A stretch of 34,589 bases of DNA from Nitrospiraceae bacterium (GCA_014379455.1 JACMLT010000252.1:1-34589), one strand, 5' to 3'; counted from the first letter of the stretch, positions 17,766 through 26,488 are shown. Notes: generated by a model from the letters alone, not told the origin. Translations and numbers: made by a program.

Positions 17766-18956
17766 ATGACCACAATCGCCCCATCAACCTCGCCCCTAAC
17801 CGTTGAAACGATCCGATCGGTCATCGATGCCATGCCCATGCAGGGGCGGATTATGCTTCGATTGATCCTGCTTCAATACTTCGACGTGACGGACGAAGAA
17901 ATCCTGTATATCGTGGCAGATCGACCAGATCCCCGCTGCGTCGCCGGGACCAAACCCACCAACACCACCATGACCAAAGAATCGATTAAGGTGGTCACAG
18001 ACAGGCGCGACCAATACCGCAGACAGGTGCGGCTCAAGCGGGAGCGGACGTGGCTACAATGCGAGAGTCTGCGGAGTCTCGCGCAACTCCGCGAGGCCTT
18101 CGCCGACCGTGCCCGCACCTTCCTAGCCGAGCGCTTCTCCCTCTCCGCCCATACGCTTGATGCCTTGCACGCATCGGCAAGAACCGTGCTGCCCAAACCG
18201 GCAATCCGTTTACTGGAGCAGCGTTGGGAAGCCGATGAGATCACGGCTGAGGATTATCACCAGCAACGGCTCAGCATCGAATTCCAAACCCAACTCCGCA
18301 TGGCCGAAAAATATCGCACCAGGCTCAACCTGGCAGAGCGCGAGCGGCAGAGCGCAATCTCCGCACCGCTCCAGGACCATGAAATTGCACATGTCTGGGG
18401 CATTCCCGCCAGCAGTCTCGCCGCCCGCAAAGTGAAGTACCTCACACAGTATCTGCATGCGCTCCAGGCCACATTACAGACCGACACGGCAGCGACGGCC
18501 ACATCGCCATTGGATTTGTGGAAGGAAACCTTCTCGGTCCTCGCGATGCAGCCTATTGAACGGTCGCACTCGACCTTCGACGGGTTGGAAAAGACGGAGT
18601 CTGCCCTCATCGATAAACTGATAGCGATGGTCTGGGGCAACTTACCCGAGGAGATTGAAGTCAAATTCTGGACCTCGCTCGTCTTCGGCGCCAGCTCCAA
18701 TGCCATGCACTCAGAAATCACCAGGAACTTGTTCGGGCTTCAGCGGCTCATCACTGTACTCAACGACATGGACCGCTCTCCCGAAGCCGTGGATGCAGAC
18801 TTGCTCAAACGGACTGCAGCTACACCCAAGGTGGAAGTCAGAGCGCTTGACGCTCCTGCCGAGCCTCCAGCCAAAGAATTGAGCGAGATGCAGTCTCAGA
18901 TCCTTAACAGTATGAGGGGAGAAGACGCGAGCGGAAGACCCTCCGACAAGTGGTAG
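17766..18956 (+). CDS. Hypothetical protein (396 aa), largely alpha-helical, unknown family
   Basis: Long ORF immediately downstream of the 70-aa gene; helical, Arg/Glu-rich central segment; no recognised motif. Confidence 0.75.
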   Translation: MTTIAPSTSPLTVETIRSVIDAMPMQGRIMLRLILLQYFDVTDEEILYIVADRPDPRCVAGTKPTNTTMTKESIKVVTDRRDQYRRQVRLKRERTWLQCESLRSLAQLREAFADRARTFLAERFSLSAHTLDALHASARTVLPKPAIRLLEQRWEADEITAEDYHQQRLSIEFQTQLRMAEKYRTRLNLAERERQSAISAPLQDHEIAHVWGIPASSLAARKVKYLTQYLHALQATLQTDTAATATSPLDLWKETFSVLAMQPIERSHSTFDGLEKTESALIDKLIAMVWGNLPEEIEVKFWTSLVFGASSNAMHSEITRNLFGLQRLITVLNDMDRSPEAVDADLLKRTAATPKVEVRALDAPAEPPAKELSEMQSQILNSMRGEDASGRPSDKW

Positions 18957-19041
18957 CCCACAGGTATTCATGACGCTCAGAGCAGGTTGGCGGTGTAGGA
19001 GGAACTGCTCCCTGATTCTAAGGGTAAAAATGCATCCCCAA

Positions 19042-19069
19042 TTGCGCTTTGTCCCCAGTACGGTATAAT
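19042..19069 (+). promoter_or_regulatory. Putative sigma70-type promoter
   Basis: TTGCGC (19042-19047), 16-nt spacer, perfect TATAAT (19064-19069); ATG of the downstream gene at 19081. Confidence 0.55.
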
Positions 19070-19080
19070 ACAGTCATACC

Positions 19081-19518
19081 ATGGTCAGACTCTCCAACAT
19101 CCTGCCATCGCATCAGCGTCATCGAGCAGGACGTGCCATTGTTCTTCTACTCCCCCTCCTCGCTTTCATCGCGGCACCGTTACTCGTTCATGCATCAAGT
19201 CTTCTAGAGATCACCGAGCTTCTCACCCATCCTGAGCAGTACGACCACCAGGAAGTGGTGGTCACCGGCCGAGTCACCAACGTCCAACTCGCGACGAATC
19301 GGCAAGGTGAACCGGCCTATGGGTTTCTCTTGAAGGATCAGGCCGGCACGTTGAAAATCATCAGTCTTGGTCAGGTCGATGTTCGTGAAGGCGACCAGGT
19401 GATTGTGGAAGGAATCTTCTCGCGCCTTCGCCAAGCAGGGCGCACGGTCATCTACAACGAAATCAAAGCCCTCTCAATTAAGCCGATGAGTCGGCTGAAT
19501 CCAGACCTAGTCGGCTGA
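19081..19518 (+). CDS. Exported OB-fold (nucleic acid-binding/tRNA_anti-like) protein
   Basis: Signal peptide AIVLLLPLLAFIAAPLLVHASS, then an OB-fold-like pattern HQEVVVTGRVTNVQLATNRQGEPAYGFLLKDQAGTLKIISLGQVDVREGDQVIVEGIFSRLR. Confidence 0.7.
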   Translation: MVRLSNILPSHQRHRAGRAIVLLLPLLAFIAAPLLVHASSLLEITELLTHPEQYDHQEVVVTGRVTNVQLATNRQGEPAYGFLLKDQAGTLKIISLGQVDVREGDQVIVEGIFSRLRQAGRTVIYNEIKALSIKPMSRLNPDLVG

Positions 19519-19563
19519 CAGCAGCCTTCATCCATTGACGCCTCGCCCCGCCCTGTCCACGTA

Positions 19564-20442
19564 TTAGACCGAGCCTTCACGCGGATATTTGAGTGCCCAC
19601 AACAGCAATCGGTCCTGAATTCGATCCGGCAACCATTTCACCATCCATGCGCGCAGCTTGGCATCAGAGCCCACGAGATAGCGGGTGTGCGGGCGAGACG
19701 CCGTCAACGCATGATGCACCGCTTGAACCACTGCGTCCGGCGCAATTGCCCGTTGGGAAGCGTCGGCAACCGCTGCACGAATTCGAATCACCGCCTCGGC
19801 ATAGAGCACCTTCGCCTCCTCACTGACCGACGCTTCAAGACCTTCTGCCTCTTTGGCCGATTTCTCCCAAATCGGCGTGGCAATCGCCCCAGGTTCGATA
19901 ATCGACACCTGAATTCCCCAAGGCTGCAATTCCATTCTCAACGCATCGGTCAGCGCCTCCAACGCATACTTCGAGGCCGAATACGGTCCCAAGAGCGGAA
20001 TCGTCCCGCGACCGGCAATCGAACCCATGTTGACAATTCGACCTCGGCTTCGACGCAGCAACGGGAGAAATGCCTGTGTCACAGCGATCTGCCCGATCAC
20101 GTTGACCTCAAGCTGTTTGCGCAATTGCGGCAACGGAATCACTTCGAGAGGGCTCCCGATCACGATTCCGGCATTGTTGACAAGCCCTCCAAGCCCCCTC
20201 TCGCCCACGACCCGTTGCACGACCTCGACTGATTGTGCAATCGACCGTTCATCGGTGACGTCGAGCGTGATCGGAATAAGTGATGGACCAGCTTTCCTCG
20301 CGAGCGCCTCCCCTGCCCGAGGATCGCGCACACCCGCAAACACCATCATCCCACGACCGACACAATCGAGCGCACAAGCCGCACCGATGCCGGTCGAGGC
20401 ACCGGTCACAACAACGGTCATAGGCGACGACCGATCAGACAT
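19564..20442 (-). CDS. SDR family oxidoreductase
   Basis: ORF 19564..20511. MTVVVTGASTGIGAACALDCVGRGMMVFAGVRD, NNAGI, GRIVNMGSIAGR, YSASKYALEALTDALRMELQPWGIQVSIIEPGAIATPIW. Likely start at 20442 or 20421. Confidence 0.92.
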   Translation of the reverse strand: MSDRSSPMTVVVTGASTGIGAACALDCVGRGMMVFAGVRDPRAGEALARKAGPSLIPITLDVTDERSIAQSVEVVQRVVGERGLGGLVNNAGIVIGSPLEVIPLPQLRKQLEVNVIGQIAVTQAFLPLLRRSRGRIVNMGSIAGRGTIPLLGPYSASKYALEALTDALRMELQPWGIQVSIIEPGAIATPIWEKSAKEAEGLEASVSEEAKVLYAEAVIRIRAAVADASQRAIAPDAVVQAVHHALTASRPHTRYLVGSDAKLRAWMVKWLPDRIQDRLLLWALKYPREGSV

Positions 20443-20578
20443 AGGCGAGAGTACCATGAGAGAGCAGCCAACTAACATGTTGCCGAGCATGAGATCTGCA
20501 GACCTTGACAAGCCAGGCTACCTTCCTCTAGCCTAACGCCGTATCAGTCGTAAGTGCTTGATAGGATTTCACTATTTT

Positions 20579-22129
20579 ATGGCGAAGATTGCCGTCATCG
20601 ATATCGGAACGAACTCCATCCATATGGTGTTGGCTGAGATCCAGCCGGATGCAAGCTACAAGATCCTCGATCGTTTCAAAGACATGACGAGACTCGGGAA
20701 CGGCGCCTTTACAACCCACCGCCTCTCCGACGAAGCGATTACACGCGGACTCGACGTCATTCGCAATCTCGTCACCCTGGCTAAGAACAAGGGCTACGAT
20801 CGCATCATTGCCGTCGCCACCAGCGCTGTGCGCGAGGCGAAAAACGGAGGAGACTTTATCGATCTCGTGGCTGAGCACACGGGATTAACTGTCCGCGTCA
20901 TCAGCGGCACTGAAGAGGCCAGGCTGATTTTCCTAGGCGTCAAAAACAATGTGCCCATGACAGAACAACCGACGCTCTCGGTGGATGTCGGCGGTGGATC
21001 AGTCGAACTGATGGTCGGGAATCGTGACCAACTTCTCCACTCAAAGAGCCTGAAGCTGGGCGCCATCCGACTGGCGGATGAATTCCTCAAACGCACGCCC
21101 CCTTCCGAGGGGATGCTCCGCTCACTTGAAGACACCGTGACGGCCCAGTTACAGAGCGCCCTTGATTCGTTCAAGACAAAACGATTCGATTCCCTGATCG
21201 CCACCTCCGGCATGGCGGGCAACTTGGCAGAAGTCGTGCATCTTCGCCGAACGAATCGCCCGCTTCCCCAAATCAATCTCGCCACAATTTCTCTGAAGGA
21301 TGTCAAAGAGATCGAGCAGAACCTCCGCCACTCCACCATCAAAGCCCGGCTGGCGATCCCCGGATTGGATCCCAAACGCGTCGATACGCTGTTTCCTGCC
21401 ACAGTAGTCCTTCGCCGTTTGATGGAGCTGTCCGGGCGAGACGAACTCATCCTGTGCGACAAGGCCATTCGTGAAGGCATCATCTACGACTTTATCCACC
21501 GCCATCGTGAACGGCTCAAAGCTGAAGCGGAAACTCCCGACGTGCGGCGGCGCAATGTCATGGCACTGGCCCGTCGCTGTCAGGCCCCCGAAACCCATAG
21601 CCTCCACGTCGCCGGCTTAGCCCTGCGCCTCTTCGACCAAACAACGCGCCTCCATCGCTTGGGGCCCACCGAGCGGACCTGGCTCGAATATGCCGCGATT
21701 CTGCACGATGTCGGCTACCTCATCAACGAGCGCCAGCACCACAAGCACGCCTACTATCTGATCACCAATAGCGACCTCGGAGGATTATCCGGCGAGGAGA
21801 TTCAGGTGGTCGCAAACGTGGCACGCTACCACCGGCGCGCAATCCCTCAACTGAGACATGAGGGATTCGAGGCCCTCTCACCCAAATACAAACGCATCGT
21901 GCGAATCCTGTCCGCGCTGCTTCGAATCGCCGACGGCTTGGATCGGACCCATTTTTCGCTCGTCCGTACCCTCAACGTAAAGCTAGGCACGACCATCACC
22001 ATCACCGTGCATGTGACAGGCGATGCGGAGTTGGAAACCTGGGCGGCCGCAGGCCGGGCAGATCTCTTTGAACGCGTATTCCGCCGCCGCGTCAAGTTCT
22101 CCGTCATCGTACAAGACGAGGCCGCATGA
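20579..22129 (+). CDS. Ppx/GppA phosphatase with C-terminal HD domain
   Basis: ORF from 20558; start ATG 20579. MAKIAVIDIGTNSIHMVLAEI, TSAVREAKNGGDFI, ISGTEEARLIFLGV, SVDVGGGSVELM, GAIRL, then HD domain AAILHDVGYLINERQHHKHAYYLITNSDLGGLSGEE. Confidence 0.95.
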   Translation: MAKIAVIDIGTNSIHMVLAEIQPDASYKILDRFKDMTRLGNGAFTTHRLSDEAITRGLDVIRNLVTLAKNKGYDRIIAVATSAVREAKNGGDFIDLVAEHTGLTVRVISGTEEARLIFLGVKNNVPMTEQPTLSVDVGGGSVELMVGNRDQLLHSKSLKLGAIRLADEFLKRTPPSEGMLRSLEDTVTAQLQSALDSFKTKRFDSLIATSGMAGNLAEVVHLRRTNRPLPQINLATISLKDVKEIEQNLRHSTIKARLAIPGLDPKRVDTLFPATVVLRRLMELSGRDELILCDKAIREGIIYDFIHRHRERLKAEAETPDVRRRNVMALARRCQAPETHSLHVAGLALRLFDQTTRLHRLGPTERTWLEYAAILHDVGYLINERQHHKHAYYLITNSDLGGLSGEEIQVVANVARYHRRAIPQLRHEGFEALSPKYKRIVRILSALLRIADGLDRTHFSLVRTLNVKLGTTITITVHVTGDAELETWAAAGRADLFERVFRRRVKFSVIVQDEAA

Positions 22130-22875
22130 GCGAGCAACCCCCTGTATCCAGGCATCCTCACCCCTACCCAGGAAAACTGATCACCGTCGAAGGCATCGAC
22201 GGGTCCGGCAAGAGCACGCAACTGCTGTTGTTGCACAAGTGGCTGGAGTCAAAAGGCCATAAAGTCTTCTTCACAGAGTGGAACTCCTCGGAACTGGTCA
22301 AAGACACGACCAAACGGGGAAAGAAAAACAAAAGCCTGACACCGACGACGTTCAGCTTGTTACACGCAACCGACTTTGCCAGCAGGCTGTATCATGAAAT
22401 TTTGCCTCCACTGAAGGCTGGGATGATCGTCTTGGCCGACCGTTACATGTACACCGCGTTTGCACGTGATGTGGTCCGCGGAGTGTCGCCTGAATGGATT
22501 CGCAAGCTCTACAGCTTCGCCATCACCCCGGACATGGCCTTCTACTTCAAGATACCGATCGAGACGGCCATCTCGCGGCTCCTCGGAGGCACGCGCGGAC
22601 AATTCAAGTTCTACGAAGCCGGCATGGATTTGAACCTGAGCCCGGACATGACCGAAAGCTTCCGCATCTTCCAATCACGCATCCTGGCCCAGTACGAGAA
22701 GGTCGTCGATGAGTTTCAGCTCATTCCGATGGATGCAACGAAAGACATCGAAGCCCAGCAGAACGAGATGCGCCGGCTCGTGGAAGAGGCGCTCAAAGAT
22801 TACAAACCAAGACGGGGCACCCATGGTCGACGCACAGTATTTTGGCGACGGTTTGACGAACCTAAACCCGAGTGA
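22126..22875 (+). CDS. Thymidylate kinase-like P-loop kinase, divergent (copy 1)
   Basis: KLITVEGIDGSGKSTQLLLLHKWLESKGHKVFFTEW...SLLHATDFASRLYHEILPPLKAGMIVLADRYMYTAFARD...: TMK-like P-loop and DRY motif. ATGA overlap with the upstream ppx stop. Confidence 0.8.
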   Translation: MSEQPPVSRHPHPYPGKLITVEGIDGSGKSTQLLLLHKWLESKGHKVFFTEWNSSELVKDTTKRGKKNKSLTPTTFSLLHATDFASRLYHEILPPLKAGMIVLADRYMYTAFARDVVRGVSPEWIRKLYSFAITPDMAFYFKIPIETAISRLLGGTRGQFKFYEAGMDLNLSPDMTESFRIFQSRILAQYEKVVDEFQLIPMDATKDIEAQQNEMRRLVEEALKDYKPRRGTHGRRTVFWRRFDEPKPE

Positions 22876-23566
22876 CCTTAAAGGGAAACTCATCGCCATC
22901 GAAGGCACCGACGGAGTCGGTCGCTCCACGCACATCGAAATGTTGCAGGAGTGGCTGGAGGTGCAGGGCTATGGTGTGGTCACGACTGGCTGGACCCGTT
23001 CTAATCTCATGTCGAAGGCGATTGAAATGGCTAAAGAAGGCAACATTCTCGACCGGTGGTCGTTCAGCCTCCTCTACGCCACCGACTTTGCGGACCGCCT
23101 CGAACACGAGGTCATCCCCGCGCTTCGCTCAGGCTTCATCGTCTTGGCCGACCGATACATCTATACGGCCCTTGCCCGCGATTTTGTGCGCAGCGGAAAC
23201 CGCCAGTGGGCGAGAGACGTCTTCGGCTTCGCCTTGGTCCCCGATCTCGTCTGCTACATGCGTATCGATGTCGAAACACTCGTGCTGCGCGTCATCGAAA
23301 CCAAAGGGATGAACTATTGGGAATCAGGAATGGATCTTCGTCTCGGCAGCGATCTCTACGATAGCTTCAAGAAATACCAGTCGCTCCTGATTGAGGAATT
23401 CGACAAAATGGCGAAGGAGTTTCACTTCGAAGTGATCGATGCCAGAGAATCGCCTGACGAGATTCAAGCCGCACTGCGCAACAAGATTCAGCCGCTCCTC
23501 ACCACCAGCCTGCAAAGCCCAAAGCTGCCCTCAGACCACATCATCCAACCGGCTCCATCCGCCTAA
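22823..23566 (+). CDS. Thymidylate kinase-like P-loop protein, divergent (copy 2)
   Basis: ORF from 22709; likely start ATG 22823 (MVDAQYFGDGL). KLIAIEGTDGVGRSTHIEMLQEWLEVQGYGVVTTGW...SLLYATDFADRLEHEVIPALRSGFIVLADRYIYTALARDFVRS: clear paralog of the preceding gene. Confidence 0.8.
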   Translation: MVDAQYFGDGLTNLNPSDLKGKLIAIEGTDGVGRSTHIEMLQEWLEVQGYGVVTTGWTRSNLMSKAIEMAKEGNILDRWSFSLLYATDFADRLEHEVIPALRSGFIVLADRYIYTALARDFVRSGNRQWARDVFGFALVPDLVCYMRIDVETLVLRVIETKGMNYWESGMDLRLGSDLYDSFKKYQSLLIEEFDKMAKEFHFEVIDARESPDEIQAALRNKIQPLLTTSLQSPKLPSDHIIQPAPSA

Positions 23567-23592
23567 CAAGACCACCGCGCAAGACGAGCGAA

Positions 23593-23633
23593 GATCCGAT
23601 GTTCGAGGTTTTCTAACCTACGAAACTCGGATC
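23593..23633 (+). terminator. Imperfect hairpin downstream of the kinase pair, possible terminator
   Basis: GATCCGATGTTCGAGGTT-ttct-AACCTACGAAACTCGGATC forms a long imperfect stem (7 bp outer, internal mismatches and one bulge), followed by only a weak T-rich tract (AGGCCTTTCT). Confidence 0.45.
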
Positions 23634-23701
23634 AGGCCTTTCTCGTAGTTTCACACTTCACGAGCCATGCTCTGTGGCGCTGGATGGTTCAGCATCCCGC
23701 C

Positions 23702-24777
23702 AGTGTCGTGTCTCAGTCATATCTTTTGGTATGGGGTGAGTCTGGTATCGTCTGGGGCAGATGAAAACCAACCGACTCGTTGCCGATGACGGGAGCACAG
23801 ACGCAGACGTTGGAGGCATGGATGCGAGCGAAGACCAGTCCCCAACGGGTTGTACTCCGGTCGCGGATCTGCCTGCTGGCGGCCGAGGGGCTCCCCAATA
23901 ACGCGATTGCCCATCGCTGGGAGACCTCGCGGCCCACCGTGCGGCTGTGGCGGACACGGTTCAACGAAGCGGGACCCCTCGGGTCTGTCCGAGGATGCCC
24001 CGCATGGGCCAGTGCCCACCGCCTGTCGCCCCGAAAAGTCCGAGCCAGCGTGGAGGCCACGCGGCATACGACGCCGCCAGACGCGACCCCCTGACGCACG
24101 CCCAGGGAGTCAGCCATGCCAGCGTGGCGCGGATCGAGGACGCGCACCGCTGGCACCCGCACCGGATCGAAACGTTCAAGCGGTCGAAGGCCACGCGGTG
24201 GGTGGAGACGTTGACGGATGTGGTGGGCGTGGATGAACAATCGCAGGTCCACGCGTTGGATCGGACACACCCGGGCGTGCCGATGAAGAAGGGGCGATGC
24301 GGCCCCCTGACGCATGACGACAAGCCCCACCGCACCACCTGCCTGTTCGCGGCGCGCACTGTGCTCGACGGCACCGTGATCGGCCCCGGTTATCCACGCC
24401 ATCGCCACGAGGAGTGGCTGAAGTTCCTGCCTGTCATCGACCGCGACACGTCGCCAGGGCAGGCCCTCCACTTGATCCTGGACAATGACGGGACGCACCA
24501 CCACCCCACGGTCAAGAAGTGGCTGGCGAGACCTCCACGATTTCATCTGCACGTTACGCCGACGAGTGCCTCGTGACTGAACCTCGTCGAACGGTGGTTC
24601 AGTGAGCGCACGCGCATTCGGCGAGGCGTCTTCAACAGTGTGCCGGAGTTGGGGGCGGCGATCGACGAGTTCATTCGGCTCAATAACAAGAGCCCCAAGC
24701 CGTTCGTGGGGACCCAACCCGTCGACGACCGTCTGAAGAAGATCCGCATGGTAACGCCGTGATTGAGACACCACCCT
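23702..24777 (+). mobile_element. Degenerate IS630-type insertion sequence
   Basis: Terminal inverted repeats AGTGTCGTGTCTCAGTCA (23702-23719) and TGATTGAGACACCACCCT (24760-24777; 15/18 match as reverse complement) flank an IS630-like transposase relic. Confidence 0.75.
23780..24762 (+). pseudogene. IS630-type transposase, inactivated
   Basis: Frame 1: RSRICLLAAEGLPNNAIAHRWETSRPTVRLWRTRF...SPRKVRASVEATRHTTPPDAT. Frame 2: GVSHASVARIEDAHRWHPHRIETFK...VDEQSQVHALDRTHPGVPMKKGRCGPLTHDDKPHRTTCLFAA...RHRHEEWLKFLPVIDRDTSPGQALHLILDNDGTHHHP...PRFHLHVTPTSAS-TGA, then LNLVERWFSERTRIRRGVFNSVPELGAAIDEFIRLNN in the same frame. Frameshift, missing segment and premature stop. Confidence 0.88.
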
Positions 24778-24914
24778 AGCCCTTCTCCCCTTCCGTCGCG
24801 AACAGACCGACACCCGTGACGCGGTATTTTTGTCTGTTCCATTGCCGTCCCGTCTCTCCGGTCTGTCTGGTGCCAGACGAGATAGACCAAAGAGATCAGA
24901 CAAACGAGGGCGCG

Positions 24915-25655
24915 TTAGGACAGTCGGAGCGACTTTCTCACGTCCTTGATTGAAATCTCACTCCATGCACCGGACGGGAGATCTTCCAGCTTGAAGGGAC
25001 CGTATTGAATACGCCTGAGTCTGGTCACTTCATGCCTCAATGCCATGAATAGCTTTCGGATTTCACGGTTCTTCCCCTGAGTCAGGACCACTTCCAGATG
25101 TGATTCGCGTCCGGAACTTTTCTGAATCTTGACGCTGTGGCACTGGAGGCGATCGCCATCCTCGACGACTCCGACGGTAGCCTCTTTGGCCTGGCCCTCA
25201 GTAAATTCTCCCCGCACGGAGACCAGGTAGGTCCTCATCACTTTATGGCCCGGATCGGTGAGATAGCTCGACAGGGCCGAATCGTTAGTGAGCAGGAGGA
25301 GGCCACTAGTCGCCTGATCAAGCCTCCCAACGGCATGCAGGTATCCCAGGTCCGCGGGCAAGATATCGAAGATCGTCTTACGGCCCTGTTCGTCGCTGTG
25401 CGTTGTGACCACCCCTTTGGGTTTATGAAAGAGAATAAATCGTTTCGCCGAGTCTTGAATCGGTTGATCGTCTACCGAGACAGAGTCTTTTGGCCACAAG
25501 ACCCATGTGGCCGGATCGCGCACGACTCGACCATTGATGCAAACCCGCCCAGACAGAATCCATTCCTGGCTTGTGCTACGGGAAGCAATCCCAAGCTTCG
25601 ACAGCAGTCGATCCACGGTGACACGTTTAGAAAATATGGAGGCCTTCAGTGTCAT
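24915..25655 (-). CDS. RsuA/RluB-family pseudouridine synthase
   Basis: S4 domain VTVDRLLSKLGIASRSTSQEWILSGRVCINGRVV, ILFHKPKGVVTTHSDEQGRKTIFDILP, HAVGRLDQATSGLLLLTND, VVLTQGKNREIRKLFMALRHEVTRLRRIQYGPFKLEDLPSGAWSEI. Confidence 0.93.
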   Translation of the reverse strand: MTLKASIFSKRVTVDRLLSKLGIASRSTSQEWILSGRVCINGRVVRDPATWVLWPKDSVSVDDQPIQDSAKRFILFHKPKGVVTTHSDEQGRKTIFDILPADLGYLHAVGRLDQATSGLLLLTNDSALSSYLTDPGHKVMRTYLVSVRGEFTEGQAKEATVGVVEDGDRLQCHSVKIQKSSGRESHLEVVLTQGKNREIRKLFMALRHEVTRLRRIQYGPFKLEDLPSGAWSEISIKDVRKSLRLS

Positions 25656-25706
25656 CCTGGACCCTATCTATCCTGGAAGCTGACCGGTGGACATTGACAG
25701 CTCTAG

Positions 25707-25829
25707 AGAATGCTCAAAAAGTCCGTCCAGCAAGGCCGCAGGCGAGTTGAAACCGGAGGCGTACCATCGGGGGTACGTTGAGGATTTCGACGAGCCGAGA
25801 ATGCCGCCAGCAGGATTTTTCAGCATCCT
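25707..25829. mobile_element. MITE-like hairpin element, copy B
   Basis: Imperfect TIRs AGAATGCTCAAAAAGTCC (left) and GGATTTTTCAGCATCCT (25813-25829). Internal inverted repeat GAAACCGGAGGCGTACC...GGTACGTTGAGGATTTC. Outer terminus shared with copy A at 17419. Confidence 0.75.
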
Positions 25830-25831
25830 AA

Positions 25832-26488
25832 TTAGAGGAGACCGCGTTTTTGGAGATAGCCTTTGTCAATAACGGGAGTGGGTCTCGCGGGAAGCTGGCC
25901 ACGCTCTTGTAGCAATCGTTCGACGTATTTCCCAATCAGATCCGATTCGAGGTTGACTTGATCGCCGACTTGCTTGAGACCCAGGGTCGTGACCTTGGCC
26001 GTGTGTGGAATAATCGAAACGGAGAAACCGCGCTCAGTCACCTGATTAATCGTGAGGCTGATACCGTCAACGGTGACGGACCCTTTCACAATACAGTGGC
26101 GCAGGATCTCAGGTTGGGCCTCGATCGTGAACAGAATGGCATTCCCATCCTGTTGACGGTTACGAACCGTGCCGATGCCGTCCACGTGACCGGCTACGAG
26201 ATGCCCGCCCAGCCGCTCGTTGAGCTTCATCGCTCGTTCCAGATTCAGCGGTGTGCCGGCAGTGAACTGCCCAAGGGTGGTCACGGACAACGTTTCAGGA
26301 GAGACCTCCACGGAAAAGTTATGCTCAGCCTTGTTCACCACGGTCAAACAGGTGCCGTTAACGATGATGCTGTCCCCGACTTTGAGGTCGCCCATCACGA
26401 TGGAGGCAAGAATCGTCATCCTCGTTCCAGCGACGGTCTTGTCGATCGAAATGATGGCACCCAATTCTTCGACGATGCCCGTGAACAT
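25832..26488 (-). CDS. ribE: Riboflavin synthase alpha chain
   Basis: MFTGIVEELGAIISIDKT...GDSIIVNGTCLTVV...NLERAMKLNERLGGHLVAGHVDGIGTV...VKGSVTVDGISLTIN...NLESDLIGKYVERLL: two lumazine-binding repeats. Confidence 0.95.
   Translation of the reverse strand: MFTGIVEELGAIISIDKTVAGTRMTILASIVMGDLKVGDSIIVNGTCLTVVNKAEHNFSVEVSPETLSVTTLGQFTAGTPLNLERAMKLNERLGGHLVAGHVDGIGTVRNRQQDGNAILFTIEAQPEILRHCIVKGSVTVDGISLTINQVTERGFSVSIIPHTAKVTTLGLKQVGDQVNLESDLIGKYVERLLQERGQLPARPTPVIDKGYLQKRGLL

Noticed and set aside
23686-23700. GGTTCAGCATCCCGC next to the IS left end, resembling a terminus of the MITE family
   Set aside because: Only about 10 nt match (GGATGCTGAA) and no partner inverted repeat found nearby; could be chance.
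23713-24903. 396-aa minus-strand ORF
   Set aside because: Antisense to the IS630 transposase relic, which shows clear family motifs on the plus strand.
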